A stretch of 64,000 nt of DNA. Source: Nannochloropsis salina CCMP1776 (Eukaryota; Sar; Eustigmatophyceae; Eustigmatales; Monodopsidaceae). Where the stretch lies: positions 773 through 64,772 of the forward strand of contig SDOX01000122.1 of the NCBI GenBank assembly GCA_004565275.1. Direction: 5' to 3'. Shown here piece by piece: positions 1 to 11,075 of the stretch; position 1 is the stretch's first letter, and every line of letters begins with the position of its first letter. Made by a program: the position numbers and the translations under genes. A model generated the notes under the pieces. The model was given only the letters and a program-made list of their open reading frames with translations. It had not been told where the DNA came from and made no database searches.

Positions 1-154
1 AACCCTAACCCTAACCCTAACCCTAACCCTAACCCTAACCCTAACCCTAACCCTAACCCTAACCCTAACCCTAACCCTAACCCTAACCCTAACCCTAACC
101 CTAACCCTAACCCTAACCCTAACCCTAACCCTAACCCTAACCCTAACCCTAACC
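1..154. repeat. Telomeric repeat, left chromosome end
   Basis: Twenty-five uninterrupted AACCCT units followed by a partial AACC, then abrupt unique A/T-rich sequence. On the minus strand this reads TTAGGG running outward, the orientation expected at a left chromosome end. The repeats are perfect to the last unit, so this looks like active telomere sequence rather than a degenerate internal tract. Confidence 0.97.
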
Positions 155-508
155 ATATATTTTTGTGAAAAAATAGATATTAGTAGTGAAACTTTATGCA
201 CTATTCTAGTTGAAGACGCTGATGACGCATTCGGTATTTGATTATTCACGCTCTTGTTACTGGCTGGAAGATAGAGATTTTGAAAAACAGAGGGTCTAAA
301 TTACATCAGCTAGCACGTATGTAAAGAGACAGCCAAGCCAAAATATACAAATTTGATTTTATGGTCGCCATTCTGAACTATGCTCTGTTTGTAAATTTTG
401 ACTTGAAACTTTATTTCATGTGTCCTGACTCATTTAAAGAGCAGATATTTGACAGGGTATTCCGGAAGAGCACAGCTCGTCGACATCGTCTGGAGCATAT
501 TGTTACAC
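155..508. other. Subtelomeric spacer without a gene
   Basis: About 350 bases of unique, A/T-rich sequence between the telomere and the stop codon of the first gene. I see no open frame, no satellite repeat and no degenerate telomere units. It presumably contains the 3' untranslated region of the minus-strand gene that ends at 509. Confidence 0.6.
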
Positions 509-3500
509 TCATTTTTTTGTCACTTGAAATTTGTTCGTAGAATCGAAAGCCACTCCATCGGATGAGGTAACTTCCAAATAGTATTCCATTCCTTTCATCA
601 AAAATTTAGCTTCCACGCTATTTCCTACCGTCCAATTCCAAACTTGCTGGCGGGTCACCATGTGCGGTGTCGAGAGAAATGAGCCAATCAAGACTTCATC
701 ACCCTCCTTTGGTACTGCTCGAACAGTAAGTGTAGCCCTCATTAAGGTCCTTGGGAAATTTGAAAGGATGAGGGAATAAGTCTTATTAACATGTATTTTT
801 TCTACTGGCGGCGGGAGTTGACGAAGAAGAATGTACGGGTCTGTGTCGGAAGGTACAGGAAGGACAAGTGATGCGGAGGCCTCTCGATCAAGTAAAGCTC
901 TTATTTGGTCATCATATTCTTCCTTCTCGCTGAATGTTTGTGAACAGCTTAGGTGATCAGTCGACGGACATGGATAAATGTCAGTGGCAGCTGCCAATGT
1001 GCGTCGTAAAGTGGGAGCCGTTTCCAACAGACTCGTTGTTTCGCTTTTTATTCCGGCAAGGGTTGTGGAAGGCACATGAATACTCCAGGTCCTGTATATG
1101 AATACGTCACATATCTGTGACAGTACATGATCGTTACTGCTATTGTCAGCTGAGCTCGCTTTGGCCGTGGCTGTATCCGCGACCGATTTCGCCACTTCTT
1201 TTTGTAGAGCAAGAATTAATTTTGTGGAACCAGAGAGAGTCCTGAGCTTTCGAGCTATCTCGTTTGTTATATTTCTCCAATCACTGATCAAGTAGGCCTC
1301 GAAAACCATCTTCCCCTGGCAACTTTGCTGGTGCGCAGCCTCTTTGACGTCGATGCTCCCTAAGTCAAATGCTTCCGAGGTCTCATGTCGGTGCGGATCT
1401 ACATCCTGTGAGTCGGTCCAACGCAACGTTTGGTGATAGTTTCTGCCATCCTTGAGTGGTACGTTAACTCGCAAATGATAGCGCTCTGATATTCCTAGGT
1501 TAGCTATTGTCCCCCGTAATGCAGCATGCACTTCCTTTTTCGTCACATACGGCGAAGAATCAGAAGCTGTATTTCGAAATAGAACTCTTTTTTTGGGAGG
1601 CGTTAGTACTGTGTGCAGCTCAAGAACTTGCACGGTTGTATTAGCTGGGTCTTCATCCCTTCCTGTTATCCACATTTCCGAGGGAGGGGTCTCTGAGGCC
1701 CTATTCGGGCCTCCAACTGTGTCTTCACTACGTCTCGGCAAAGAAAGGATAGCTGGGCTAGGGTTTTGGCACGTATTATGCATTTGGCATTGTGAATGCG
1801 CTCCAGGTCCATCTACATTGTCGATAGTCTCGCCGGGGGAAACATCACAGACTCCGCACACGTCCAGAGGCGAGGCGACGTAAATTTTGTCAGTTTTCGT
1901 GTGCTTGACATTCAGGCTGGATAGATTAGCGAAAGGATACAGTGGACTACCTAAAATACTGCTGTAGCTGGCATGTTGAGCAATCTTGGACGTTTCTCCT
2001 CTAGTAGCGTTGCCTCCTGTGGATCCACTAATTGGAGTTGTTCTTATGCTTGACGATTTCGATTGGTCACTGCTTTCCCCGCCATGTCCTCTTTCGTTCT
2101 CTACCAAATCACTTCTACCCAACCTCTTATTCGGTAAATATGTGTTCAAAAAATTCAGTAATATCGGCTTAATGTCGAAATTGCTTTCCATCCCCAGATT
2201 GCATACGTCGTGGTAGTATGGCAAGTGTGTATAGGCACTTGATATATCAGCTGTCCCTTGAAACGCTGCTTTGTCATGCCTTCGATAAGATGTTTGGCCT
2301 GAAGTGTTGTGTAACTCTTTCATCCTTTGCAACTGTCGTCCCTCAGTAAAGTCACCTGGAAAGGGTCCGATATCTGTGTATCGCCACGATATCCTTCGTG
2401 CTACGAAAATGTTTTTCTGCCAGTCAGTCTGTCCGTGCTTGTTGGCAGTCAGGACGCCATAAAGGGTAGTTGAGTTCCCAAGAGCTGTAGAAAGAAATAC
2501 ATTGCTTCCCGCCACGTAAAGAGTCACCAATCCAGGATTTCGATAAAAGACTGATGGTTTTGGAGATATATACAGGTGCATAACTAAGGTTGCCCCCCCG
2601 AGCCCCAGAAAAAGGTCGGCACCTTGGCCCACTGCAAAACTGATAGCTGTCACACTGCAATAAAATTGGTCAACGCGCACCACGTAGCCGGCGAGGACTG
2701 TTGTATCCCCCCCCAGGTATGCAAGAGAACCAATTCCAGTATTAAAAAATCCTATAACGTTAGTTATCGTTGTAGTCCCTGCTCCCAAGTAAAGACGGCT
2801 TCCGAGTCCATAAAAACTATAAAGGGCTGTCGAACGAGCCAAAGATATATCAGTGAAGATAGCCGCACCTGCTCCAACATAGTTGCCCATACCGCACCCG
2901 GCCGAGAAAGCGAATGCGGACATTGAGCTCATAATGAAACCTGTACGAATGCTTACTCCGGAGCCCAAAGCAGCGTGAAGACCGATGCCTGCCACAGTTG
3001 TCATGGAATCCTCCGATGATAGAATTAATCCCGTAAAGATCGATACTCCGGTCCCCGTGAAGAAATCGCCACCTGCACCAAAGTACGCGGAAAAGCCGGT
3101 GCTAGCTGTGAACACGCTACCTGTTATGATGCTCGCCCCTCCCCCCAAAAAGGACCTGAATCCAAGGCCACACGTGCTTATGAATGCTCCCACGTAATTA
3201 AACAGACACCCTGTAACGACTACAAGGCCACCTAAATTGGCGATGTACCCCCCAGCGCCAAAATTATTTGCAAATGTAAAGATACTGATGAAAATGGACC
3301 CAGTCAAGTAAAGACTTCCTGATAGCACTAGAAATTCACCTCCTACGTATTGTATTTCTCTAAAAACTACCCCAATACCAAAAATGACCCTATGGCAATC
3401 TGTGACTCGGAGAGTTCCTGATTCAAGGACTATACCTCCTCCATGTATTCGTAAGGTAGTCTCTGGAGTAGATAGCCCATAGGAATGGACAAAGTTCATC

Positions 3501-4317
3501 CAGTCTGTCGTGAAGCGACATCCAGTAAAAAGGGCAACTCCTCCACCACGAATGTAGCACGTGGGTCCGCGAAGTTCTAAGAGAAAACGAGGCACCACTT
3601 CGACAAATTTTCCTTTCACGATCTGCACAAAACGAACGTCCAAGAAACCGCCTGCTTCCACTAGAAACGCCCTAGTCGTATTGTGGGCATCAATGATGGG
3701 CAGTCCCAAAGGGCGACCAACTATGGTTACCCGCCGGCGGATGATAAGCTGCTCGGTAATAGAGTAGTTGGTTGCAGGTACTAACGTCAACCGCGGACAG
3801 TTTGTGTGCTCTATCATGTGGCGGAGTTCCTCGCCATTTTTGGGAGTGCATCCTTGTACAGCAATGTAGCCCATTCTGCTTTGAACCGTGGCTTGAAGTG
3901 TTCCGACCACTTGTCCTAAAACACTCGTCGTAAGAGTTTTCGTGAGTCCCAAAGCTTGCTCTTGTGCAGCAGCGACAGCGGCATCTAGGTCGCTGCCTGT
4001 GGTAGAAGGGAATTTGAGCTTTCCCAGGATACTTATAGTGGCTTTGTTTTTGGTAGAAGAAGTGCTGTCCTTGGACTCGTTTATAGGCGAAGAGGGTAAC
4101 GGTATGTTCGGGTGAATCTCGCCCCTAGTAGCGCTGCTATTGCTGCTTAAGTTGGAGAAGGCATTGAGGGCGGGGTTACGGCCTGATGGTGCTTTCTGGA
4201 TTTAGTGGAGGAAAAGATTTGGTACAGATTAGCTGATTGGGGGTCCCGGGGCCTAGTTTTTACGCATGGATTCCGTAGATAGATGGACAGCAGGGGCGTA
4301 CAAAGTAGCGAGCACAT
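509..4317 (-). CDS. Subtelomeric large protein with beta-helix-like glycine repeats
   Basis: A frame open for over 3.6 kb (4195 to 509). It has no ATG near its upstream limit; a phase-0 splice to a short exon at 4317-4264 (starting MCSLLCTPLL) across a 68-bp intron (4263-4196, GTAAAA donor, CCAG acceptor) would give 1,246 residues. The short exon is the weakest part of the model. The N-terminal half carries roughly 25-residue repeats rich in Gly-Ala-Gly, Phe-Thr-Gly and small or beta-branched residues, the look of a right-handed parallel beta-helix. The middle is Ser/Thr/Asn-rich and probably disordered. The last 100 residues contain evenly spaced hydrophobic strands (SYSLILSNFPRTL, YYLEVTSSDGVAF) like an immunoglobulin-type or Kre9/Knh-type surface domain. 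A cell-surface or secreted adhesin-like role is inference; I recognise no enzyme motif. Lying 350 bases from the telomere, it may belong to a subtelomeric family. Confidence 0.6.
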
Positions 4318-7300
4318 AGTGACGATGACTCTATTGAACTTTCTACAGCTAGTCCTAGATTGAGTGGTCAAAACACTAAGAATAAGGGTTAGAGTGTATA
4401 TACATGTAAAAGTGTGTGCGAGCAAAGAGGATTTGAAAAGGTGTGATCTTGAGGATACTTGGAATAATTTGTTTCGACAGAAATCTCAACCGTGAATAAA
4501 ATGGAAACTTTTTGGGATTTCTTAAAATGATGAATATGCCACTAGTATTGAGTACGCACTCTGTTAATACCCAAATTGATTACTACAAATAAGTCACGTT
4601 CTCAAATAAGTTTCAGATAAATTACCAAGTTCGAGGGCATTTAATCTTCTTGGCCAGATGATTTAATGCATATCTTTGCATCAATACTTACGCTCTGATT
4701 GCCTCGCTTTATCGAAAGCCCTATCATAAGCATGGCTGCACCCAAAGCAAAAATACCAAGAACGTGACACCGCTTCATCCCTACCACGGATAGTTACGTC
4801 TTGGATGCTTTTTTTACCCTGTATTAGATCTTGTCACATATCAGCCGTGCGTCTTGCTCCTTCTCTGTAGTATTATGGCAAGGTCATATGAGAAAGCTCT
4901 TGTATTATATCTTGAGTAGTAAGGGGTTTAAGTTTTGATATACATTCGTGTTTGCTGAGGAACTCCGACCGTTAAGAATTGAGTGTTCGAAAGCCTTGAC
5001 GTGTACTTTCTTTGTATAGTATTGCTGTAGGGAATTGAATATGTGGTGTGATCGAGTACAACAAGCTTGGAAAAAGAAGTAATTTGAGCAAGAAAGGATT
5101 CAGAGGAATATTTAGATATAGGTTAAATATAGGCTGGTTCTCAGAGCAAGGAGCGACTTCTCAGAGTTCGAAATAATTGCTCGTAAGGAGCCCAAGTAAA
5201 TATCACGCCCTGCGTGATAAACAAATAATCATTTTGTAAGACTCATTGGCGTGGCCTCAATAGTTCACAGCATCTCTGAGTTGCTTCAAGGCTACAAAGG
5301 CTACAAGTGTTTTAGGTGCACGTCTCTGAATTCTACAATGGGACCAAGTAGGCAGTAGGTGCGTCAGCGCGGGGCGCTCGAAGGAGCGACTATCTCTTAG
5401 GAATAATCATTTCCAAAAGAAATCGGAACACCCTATTGCGACGCACCGTACTGAATACGCGTTGTCCTGTAGTAAGCTTAAATGACACACTAAATATACT
5501 TATAGTTCTTCATAGACATAGATTTGATTTTACAAAAAAGGTGTTCTCGAATCTTCGCGCGAGGAGACCGAGAAAGGCCGTCACTGCTTTGGCATGACCC
5601 GTCTCACGCGCCTCCTTTCGCCCGCTCTCCAAAATTCCAGTCGACGCGGCGCTTTATCTTCAAATTAAAGATCCACCAATATCCTCCTGTGCCGTTAAAA
5701 GACACCACAACGAATGTACCTAGCCGCGATCCACGCTGGCATTAGTCGCAACGAGCGGGAAGAACGTGCTCCCACGAATGTCAGGCATTAGTTGGTAGTA
5801 GTTCCCAGGGCGTTTCCACACGATAGTGTCAAATCTTTGCGGTCGGCCTAAAAAATAGAAGTTGATCTTTGGAGAGGAAATGCGTGTCTCAGGTTTCTTG
5901 GATGCTTTGTGGGAACATTGAAAATTTTCATATACGTTGACAGCCCTGTGTCCGAGTAGGAAAAACGACACGTATAGTTTTTCCCTGGTGTACGCGTCCT
6001 TCTTTTTGCCAAGAGAAGATATGGTATAGATGCAACAACACGCATAAGATATATCATATTAAATATTCATGCGTGGACTTGGAAATTTTTGCTGATAATA
6101 CTTTTTATTTAAATGTCTCAGAGAATTGTCACAGGATGATCTAGCGACATGGCTCTCACGCAAAGTTGATGGCTGTCTTCAGTCGAATGCCTGCTTCTCT
6201 GCGTAAATTAGCGATTTGACCAAGGATTCTTATTGATCCAACTACAACTATCAATGAAAGAGTAGATGTTCACTTTCGGAGCTCATTGTTGGCCTCTTGA
6301 GTAATCAAATTCATTCGTTCGAGCCGTAGCGAAAAGCTAGGCAAGTTTCATTTAGATTCAGCTACTCCATAGGATCTTGGCAAGAAATAAAAGAGACAAT
6401 CTCGGACAATTTCAAGATCGTAACATGGTGGGATCCAAAAAGCATACGTTTCCTTTAGGCGCTTAATTTTGACCATTTTCTTTCCATTGCTATCTCACAT
6501 GCATCCTTGAAGTTTCTGCATTTGTTACTCAAGAACTTACGCATTGTGCACGAATTTCCCCTGCTATGGTACTCAAGTGCTTTTTAAATCGGAAGCCTAG
6601 ATGATACAGCTATGTAAAGATATTTGAGCCTCACAGAAGTGGGTTTTATACCTGGATTTCTACCCTGCGGGAAATCTTGTTAGAATTCTGGAAGGAACAA
6701 AGCACTACTCCTTCTTCTGACTCTCCTTTCTGTCATATCAAGTCAATATCGCTTTTCTTAGGAAGGATAAGTCAATTTGAAAAGCTGAGAGAGTGAGCGG
6801 CATCCTTTCGAGTTAGGATTCTTCAAATTCGTTCACTGGAGGAACAGTCATAGAAAAGAAGGCCTTGTCGAGGATATTCAATCCAGAGGTAATAGATATA
6901 ATGCGTTTTGTTCTGCAGATAAAGCACTTTGTGATCCATTTTTTCCCCCAATCATGCGGTTCTGAAAGAGATGTTATAAGTGCCTGGAAATTGATTTACA
7001 AAGGCTTGCGATGGTTTGGCGCGAACACTCACAGATATTCCGTTATTGTCGGCTTATGAAATGCATGGAATTACAGAGATAACAATCAGCAGTGATTTCA
7101 GCCTATTTTACTGCCCTACCATGTGTGCTCATAAAGCCCCTTTGTATATAAGATAAGCGCTTTCGCGAGGTGAGAGAGAATAGAGAACCTGACAAGTCTT
7201 GAATAACGATAAAACAAGGCACCACAGATTTTCCCGGACAGTTATAATGACAACTGGCTTGCTCATCGTAATGAGTAGGATGATGATCATGCACGAGCAA

Positions 7301-7764
7301 GCCTCACACCATGCAGGGTCAAAGGTATCGCACCAGTAGTGAACTGGCCGGGAGGAGAGGAGGTTAAACATTCATGAGCAGTGTATCCGCCGAAACAGTT
7401 CTTGTCTTTTCAGAAAGAGATCATTCTACGTCTGGCTGATGATCGCCTCTCCGATCCTTATATCCCACGCTCATGATGATACGCACATATTTTTCTATCG
7501 CTTTTGTATTTGGGGTCTTCCTTCTTCGCCGACGGCAAAATTGGCGACCCGGCGCAAATTTGCCCAGGTCTCCATGAGAAGTTTGCTACGCACGTGTCTA
7601 CACCGTGCGCCATTTAATCGATTGATAAACTCAAGCGATTTCTCACTATATACATACGTTTATTGTTTTACCTAACAACTCTAAAAGTCCCTCTGTTTCT
7701 CCCTCTTGACTTCCTTGCGCCACGTGGTCGCTAGGGAAGACGAAACCAGTATCTTCATCACGAC
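4318..7764. other. Gene-poor A+T-rich subtelomeric stretch
   Basis: About 3.4 kb with only short chance frames and no clear gene. The one candidate coding piece is listed separately at 5720-5851. I see no tandem repeats, no transposon ends and no tRNA-like B box. The 5' flank of the minus-strand beta-helix gene (from 4318) and the promoter of the F-box/kelch gene (before 7765) must lie here. Confidence 0.55.
5720..5851 (-). CDS. Possible lone terminal exon or gene remnant
   Basis: On the minus strand a pyrimidine-rich tract ending in TTTTTTAG precedes an open stretch that begins in phase 1 and runs to a TAG stop at 5720. It encodes a protein-like, well-mixed peptide (pieces such as RPQRFDTIVWKRPG and STFFPLVATNASVD). 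I could not find convincing upstream exons in 5852-6900, so this may be the 3' end of an unrecognised gene, a remnant of a subtelomeric gene copy, or chance. I do not recognise the family. Confidence 0.2.
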   Translation of the reverse strand, partial: LGRPQRFDTIVWKRPGNYYQLMPDIRGSTFFPLVATNASVDRG

Positions 7765-9777
7765 ATGGCCCCCGCCCCGGCATGCACCGCCCACTCATTT
7801 TCGGCCTTTTCTGGCTTGGGACATGATCTAATGCTACACATGGCTACCTTTCTTGACGGTTCTACGCTTATGTGCCTGGCAATGGGAAGCACGACGCAGC
7901 AATCCCTGTTGCTACCTCCTGTTTCCTCAGGCCCCTTCTCGTCTACCCTCAAGAAATCAGGCGGTTTTGCACTTTGGTATGACCTTTTACGCCACGACGA
8001 GATTGGATGGAAGCTTTTACGGCGTCAGGAACATCACGAAATAGTCTCAAAAGCTTCTAATGAGAGTCCCACGGTCCCTCACCAGCTTTACGGCACCACG
8101 GATCGTCTCCGCCGACTCGGCGCGGCCTCAGGCATTGCTTGGCATCCCTTACCTCGTCCAAACGCTCGACTTGGAGCCCCTCCTGCCATGGAAGGTCATA
8201 CGGCATGTTTGCTGGACGATCGATGGATGGTAATGGTGGGTGGCTTCACTAGCTATGGCGTGAGGAATGACGTCTTCGTTCTTGACACTTGGGCGCCTTT
8301 ATCTGCGCCGCACCCCGAATGGATACGATTCCCCGGCGCTGGTGTACATCAACGCCAAGACCCGGGTGATTTACATGACCACGCTCAAGCAATCTCGCTC
8401 CCTGTCTACGGCCATGTCTGTTGCCCCCTGGGGCCCCGGCATGTAGCTGTCTTCGGTGGCGTGACCATGGGGGGATACCAGGGTGACGTCAACGACTTCT
8501 ATCTGTTAGAGCTGAATTTTGAGGAGGTTTCCACTCATGGTCTTGGGAGTGATGGGCTGAATGACAAGAGGGGGGGCGTGAATGCCAGTATCAGCATCCA
8601 GGGAGGTAGCGACAAGAAGGGAAAGAGCGATGCCGACAGCAGCAACAGGAGTCCTGGCACCAAAACGGTTTGCCGATCTGTACGTGTGCTACGTCCCTCG
8701 GTCCTTTTGGGCCAGCCCCTCACATCTCGGGCCTACGCGACGATGACTTTGCTCTCCCGCGTCGATTCGTCCTCCCCTGCCCTCTCAGCCCCACTTCGGC
8801 TCCTCATCCTTGGCGGCATCCATCAAGGGCAAGCGATCCTTCAGCCGGAGGTGCTCACTTTTTTGGGGGCTGTGGAGGCGGATGGTGAGATGGACAGGAA
8901 GGGGGATGCGGGTTCCTGGGAAGTAACATGCCCGAGGATCCCTGGGCCGGAGCCCAGCGTGCGGATGGGCCACAGCTGCTCTTTCCTCCCGCGGTTGGGC
9001 TGTGTAGTGGTAGTAGGGGGGTCAAATGGGAGCGACTTGCTGCGGAATGGACGGGAGCTGTTGAATGATGTGAGCTTCATATTGTTGGAGGAAGAGGAGA
9101 CACAGGGAAGCAGGAGGAGGGGAGGGGGGCTAGGAAGACCGGAGAAGGCGAAGAAGCGATTGCTCCGGCCTGTGTGCTGGAAAGATCCCCTCTACTGGGG
9201 GTCGCGAGCTCCCATCACGGAACACGAGACATTCACAGGCAGGACGCACACCGCGCATCTCTTACGGGAGGACGAGGGGAGTGGACGGGTGGTCAGCAAG
9301 GTCATCTTCTTCGGGGGGGACGCGCGCTTGAGCGACGCCGTGGGGTTGTTGGAGGTCGACGAGGTGGTTCAGTGGGTGGGAGGACAGAAGGAAAAGAGGA
9401 AAGGAGACTACAAGGTAGGCTTTTCTCCCCTGAGGTCCCTGACGCGGCGGCCGAGTCCGCGACTCTCGCATGCCTCGGTGCTGGTGGGAGACACTCTCTT
9501 GGTCCACGGCGGCTGGTGCGAGTACGAGCGGGGTGACATGCACTCCCTTTGTCTGGCCCCCAAGGGCGTGCCGCCGACCCACGTGCCGGCTTCGCGCAGC
9601 CTCAGACAGATGGTGGGTGGGATGGTAGACGGCCTGTGGAGCGCTGCAGAGGAAGACAGCCAGGACAGCTCCTGGCATGGGGAAGAGGAGGACGAGGAGG
9701 AGGGAGAAGAGGAGGATGAAATGGAGGAGGATGAAATGGAGGAAGAAGGGGAGGAAGAAGAGGAGGAGCAACACTGA
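7765..9777 (+). CDS. F-box-like / kelch-repeat protein with acidic tail
   Basis: Intronless, 670 residues, starting at the ATG at 7765. Residues about 10-45 (SGLGHDLMLHMATFLDGSTL) look like a divergent F-box helix pair. From about residue 143 to 605 there are six kelch-type blades, each with the Gly-Gly pair and a following strand: VMVGGFTSYG, VAVFGGVTMGGYQGDV, LLILGGIHQG, VVVVGGSNGSD, VIFFGGDARLSD and LLVHGGWCEYERGDM. Ser/Gly-rich linkers sit between blades 2 and 3 and after blade 4. The last 35 residues are nearly all Glu/Asp. F-box/kelch proteins act as substrate receptors of SCF (Cullin-1) ubiquitin ligases, with the propeller binding the target. Six visible blades may close with a hidden seventh. 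The kelch assignment is firm; F-box function is likely but weaker, because the F-box lacks a clear Leu-Pro start. Confidence 0.85.
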   Translation: MAPAPACTAHSFSAFSGLGHDLMLHMATFLDGSTLMCLAMGSTTQQSLLLPPVSSGPFSSTLKKSGGFALWYDLLRHDEIGWKLLRRQEHHEIVSKASNESPTVPHQLYGTTDRLRRLGAASGIAWHPLPRPNARLGAPPAMEGHTACLLDDRWMVMVGGFTSYGVRNDVFVLDTWAPLSAPHPEWIRFPGAGVHQRQDPGDLHDHAQAISLPVYGHVCCPLGPRHVAVFGGVTMGGYQGDVNDFYLLELNFEEVSTHGLGSDGLNDKRGGVNASISIQGGSDKKGKSDADSSNRSPGTKTVCRSVRVLRPSVLLGQPLTSRAYATMTLLSRVDSSSPALSAPLRLLILGGIHQGQAILQPEVLTFLGAVEADGEMDRKGDAGSWEVTCPRIPGPEPSVRMGHSCSFLPRLGCVVVVGGSNGSDLLRNGRELLNDVSFILLEEEETQGSRRRGGGLGRPEKAKKRLLRPVCWKDPLYWGSRAPITEHETFTGRTHTAHLLREDEGSGRVVSKVIFFGGDARLSDAVGLLEVDEVVQWVGGQKEKRKGDYKVGFSPLRSLTRRPSPRLSHASVLVGDTLLVHGGWCEYERGDMHSLCLAPKGVPPTHVPASRSLRQMVGGMVDGLWSAAEEDSQDSSWHGEEEDEEEGEEEDEMEEDEMEEEGEEEEEEQH

Positions 9778-11075
9778 TATAGGGATCGTCTATTAAAGGA
9801 CTTGCTTGAATCACGTGTCAACCTAGGACAGAGCGGGGGGGTGTTGGGAGGCAAGCAGCTAGACCGGGGGGAGGGAGGCTCTGAGTTGTGAAGGGGGGAC
9901 AAAGATTGGGACTTCCACGGCGGGGATGGCGAAAAGCGGCAACGCAGGTGTCTTGGGTGGTTACATGATAAATGAGGAGTCAGTTGACGACACGCTATCT
10001 TCCAAGACAAAGACATTGTTGTACACCGTGAACACGGCGTGCGGGAAAGCGTGGCTTTCCGACGTGGTCTGTCGGGTAGGTTGTGATTAAGGATGGAAGT
10101 GTGTGTACGTAGGTTCAAGAGATGTATTAGGAGAAAAAATAGGGCAGGAAGGCGCGGAGCCTTTTCAAGCCTGTGCGGTGCTCAAGAGTACAGAGGAGTC
10201 GGGAGAAAAGGTGTGTCGTGTGCCTGGGTATGAGCACATGTGAGACTCTAACGGCCTATGTTCTCAGTTGGCGAGGACAATACCACGAATTCTGTGCAGG
10301 TTTGAAAGAGGAAAGACCAATATATGTTATTCATATGTTGTGATGAATTTGTGAGAGAAACGATTTTTCAAAGGAGCTCTCCGGTACGATGTCAGCGTGA
10401 AGTTCTTGTGTTGAGTGACATTCGATCAAAACGGCTCCGATTTGGCCATGGCGCTCAAAAAGAATTCTGGTGAAGTTGTACGAGAAAGCAAAGGTAGCGT
10501 CACAATAACAGAGCACAAAGAGACAAGACAGGAGAGAGCTGATACATTATTAGTTATGTAGGTATTCTTTGGTAAAATGAACTACAATCTTCGGGACACA
10601 CCCACCAGCAATGCCAACCACAATGCATTTTGCGATTTTTCCACCTCTCATTTCTTTCGTCGGTCCTCTATGCTTTTGGCATTTTTGGTTCGGGCTGCCA
10701 CACCCCTGCTGCTCTGCTCCTGCTGCCTTCCTCGCAACAAAATCCTCTTGTTGTCTCGTTTTCTTACGCCGGTACAATAGCAGTTCCTTCAAAAAGGGAG
10801 AGCCCTCAGCTATTCCTGTGCCCCTTTCCCCCCTCCCTGTTCCTACTCTCACACGCCGCACGCATGCCGATTGACGAGGCGGATCTGATTTGCCTTTCCT
10901 CAGACCTCCACCTTCGTTATTTTTCTTGATTTGCTTGCATTTCTTATGCTATCTCTTATCAGTGCACCTATTACTCGCGTCCTTATTTGGCATCGCACCC
11001 CAATGCTAAACCCCATCCCCTCGGCCGCTCCATCCCGACTAATCAAGCGGTCCTTCCCCTCTCTCCGTACCGGGC
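9778..11075. other. Tail-to-tail intergenic stretch
   Basis: About 1.3 kb between the convergent F-box/kelch (+) and PP2C (-) genes; it should hold both 3' untranslated regions. The only coding hint is a tiny minus-strand frame 10651-10550 starting MRGGKIAKC with one hydrophobic segment (CIVVGIAGG), about 33 residues. It could be a small membrane protein but has no supporting context. No repeats are seen. Confidence 0.45.

Noticed and set aside
155-7764. Searched the subtelomere for transposon or virus-like remnants
   Set aside because: No terminal repeats, integrase, reverse transcriptase or capsid-like frames could be seen.
9262-10118. Minus-strand frames of Leu/Ser/Pro runs behind the F-box/kelch gene
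   Set aside because: They are the complement of the acidic Glu/Asp tail and of kelch codons; no start or splice context.
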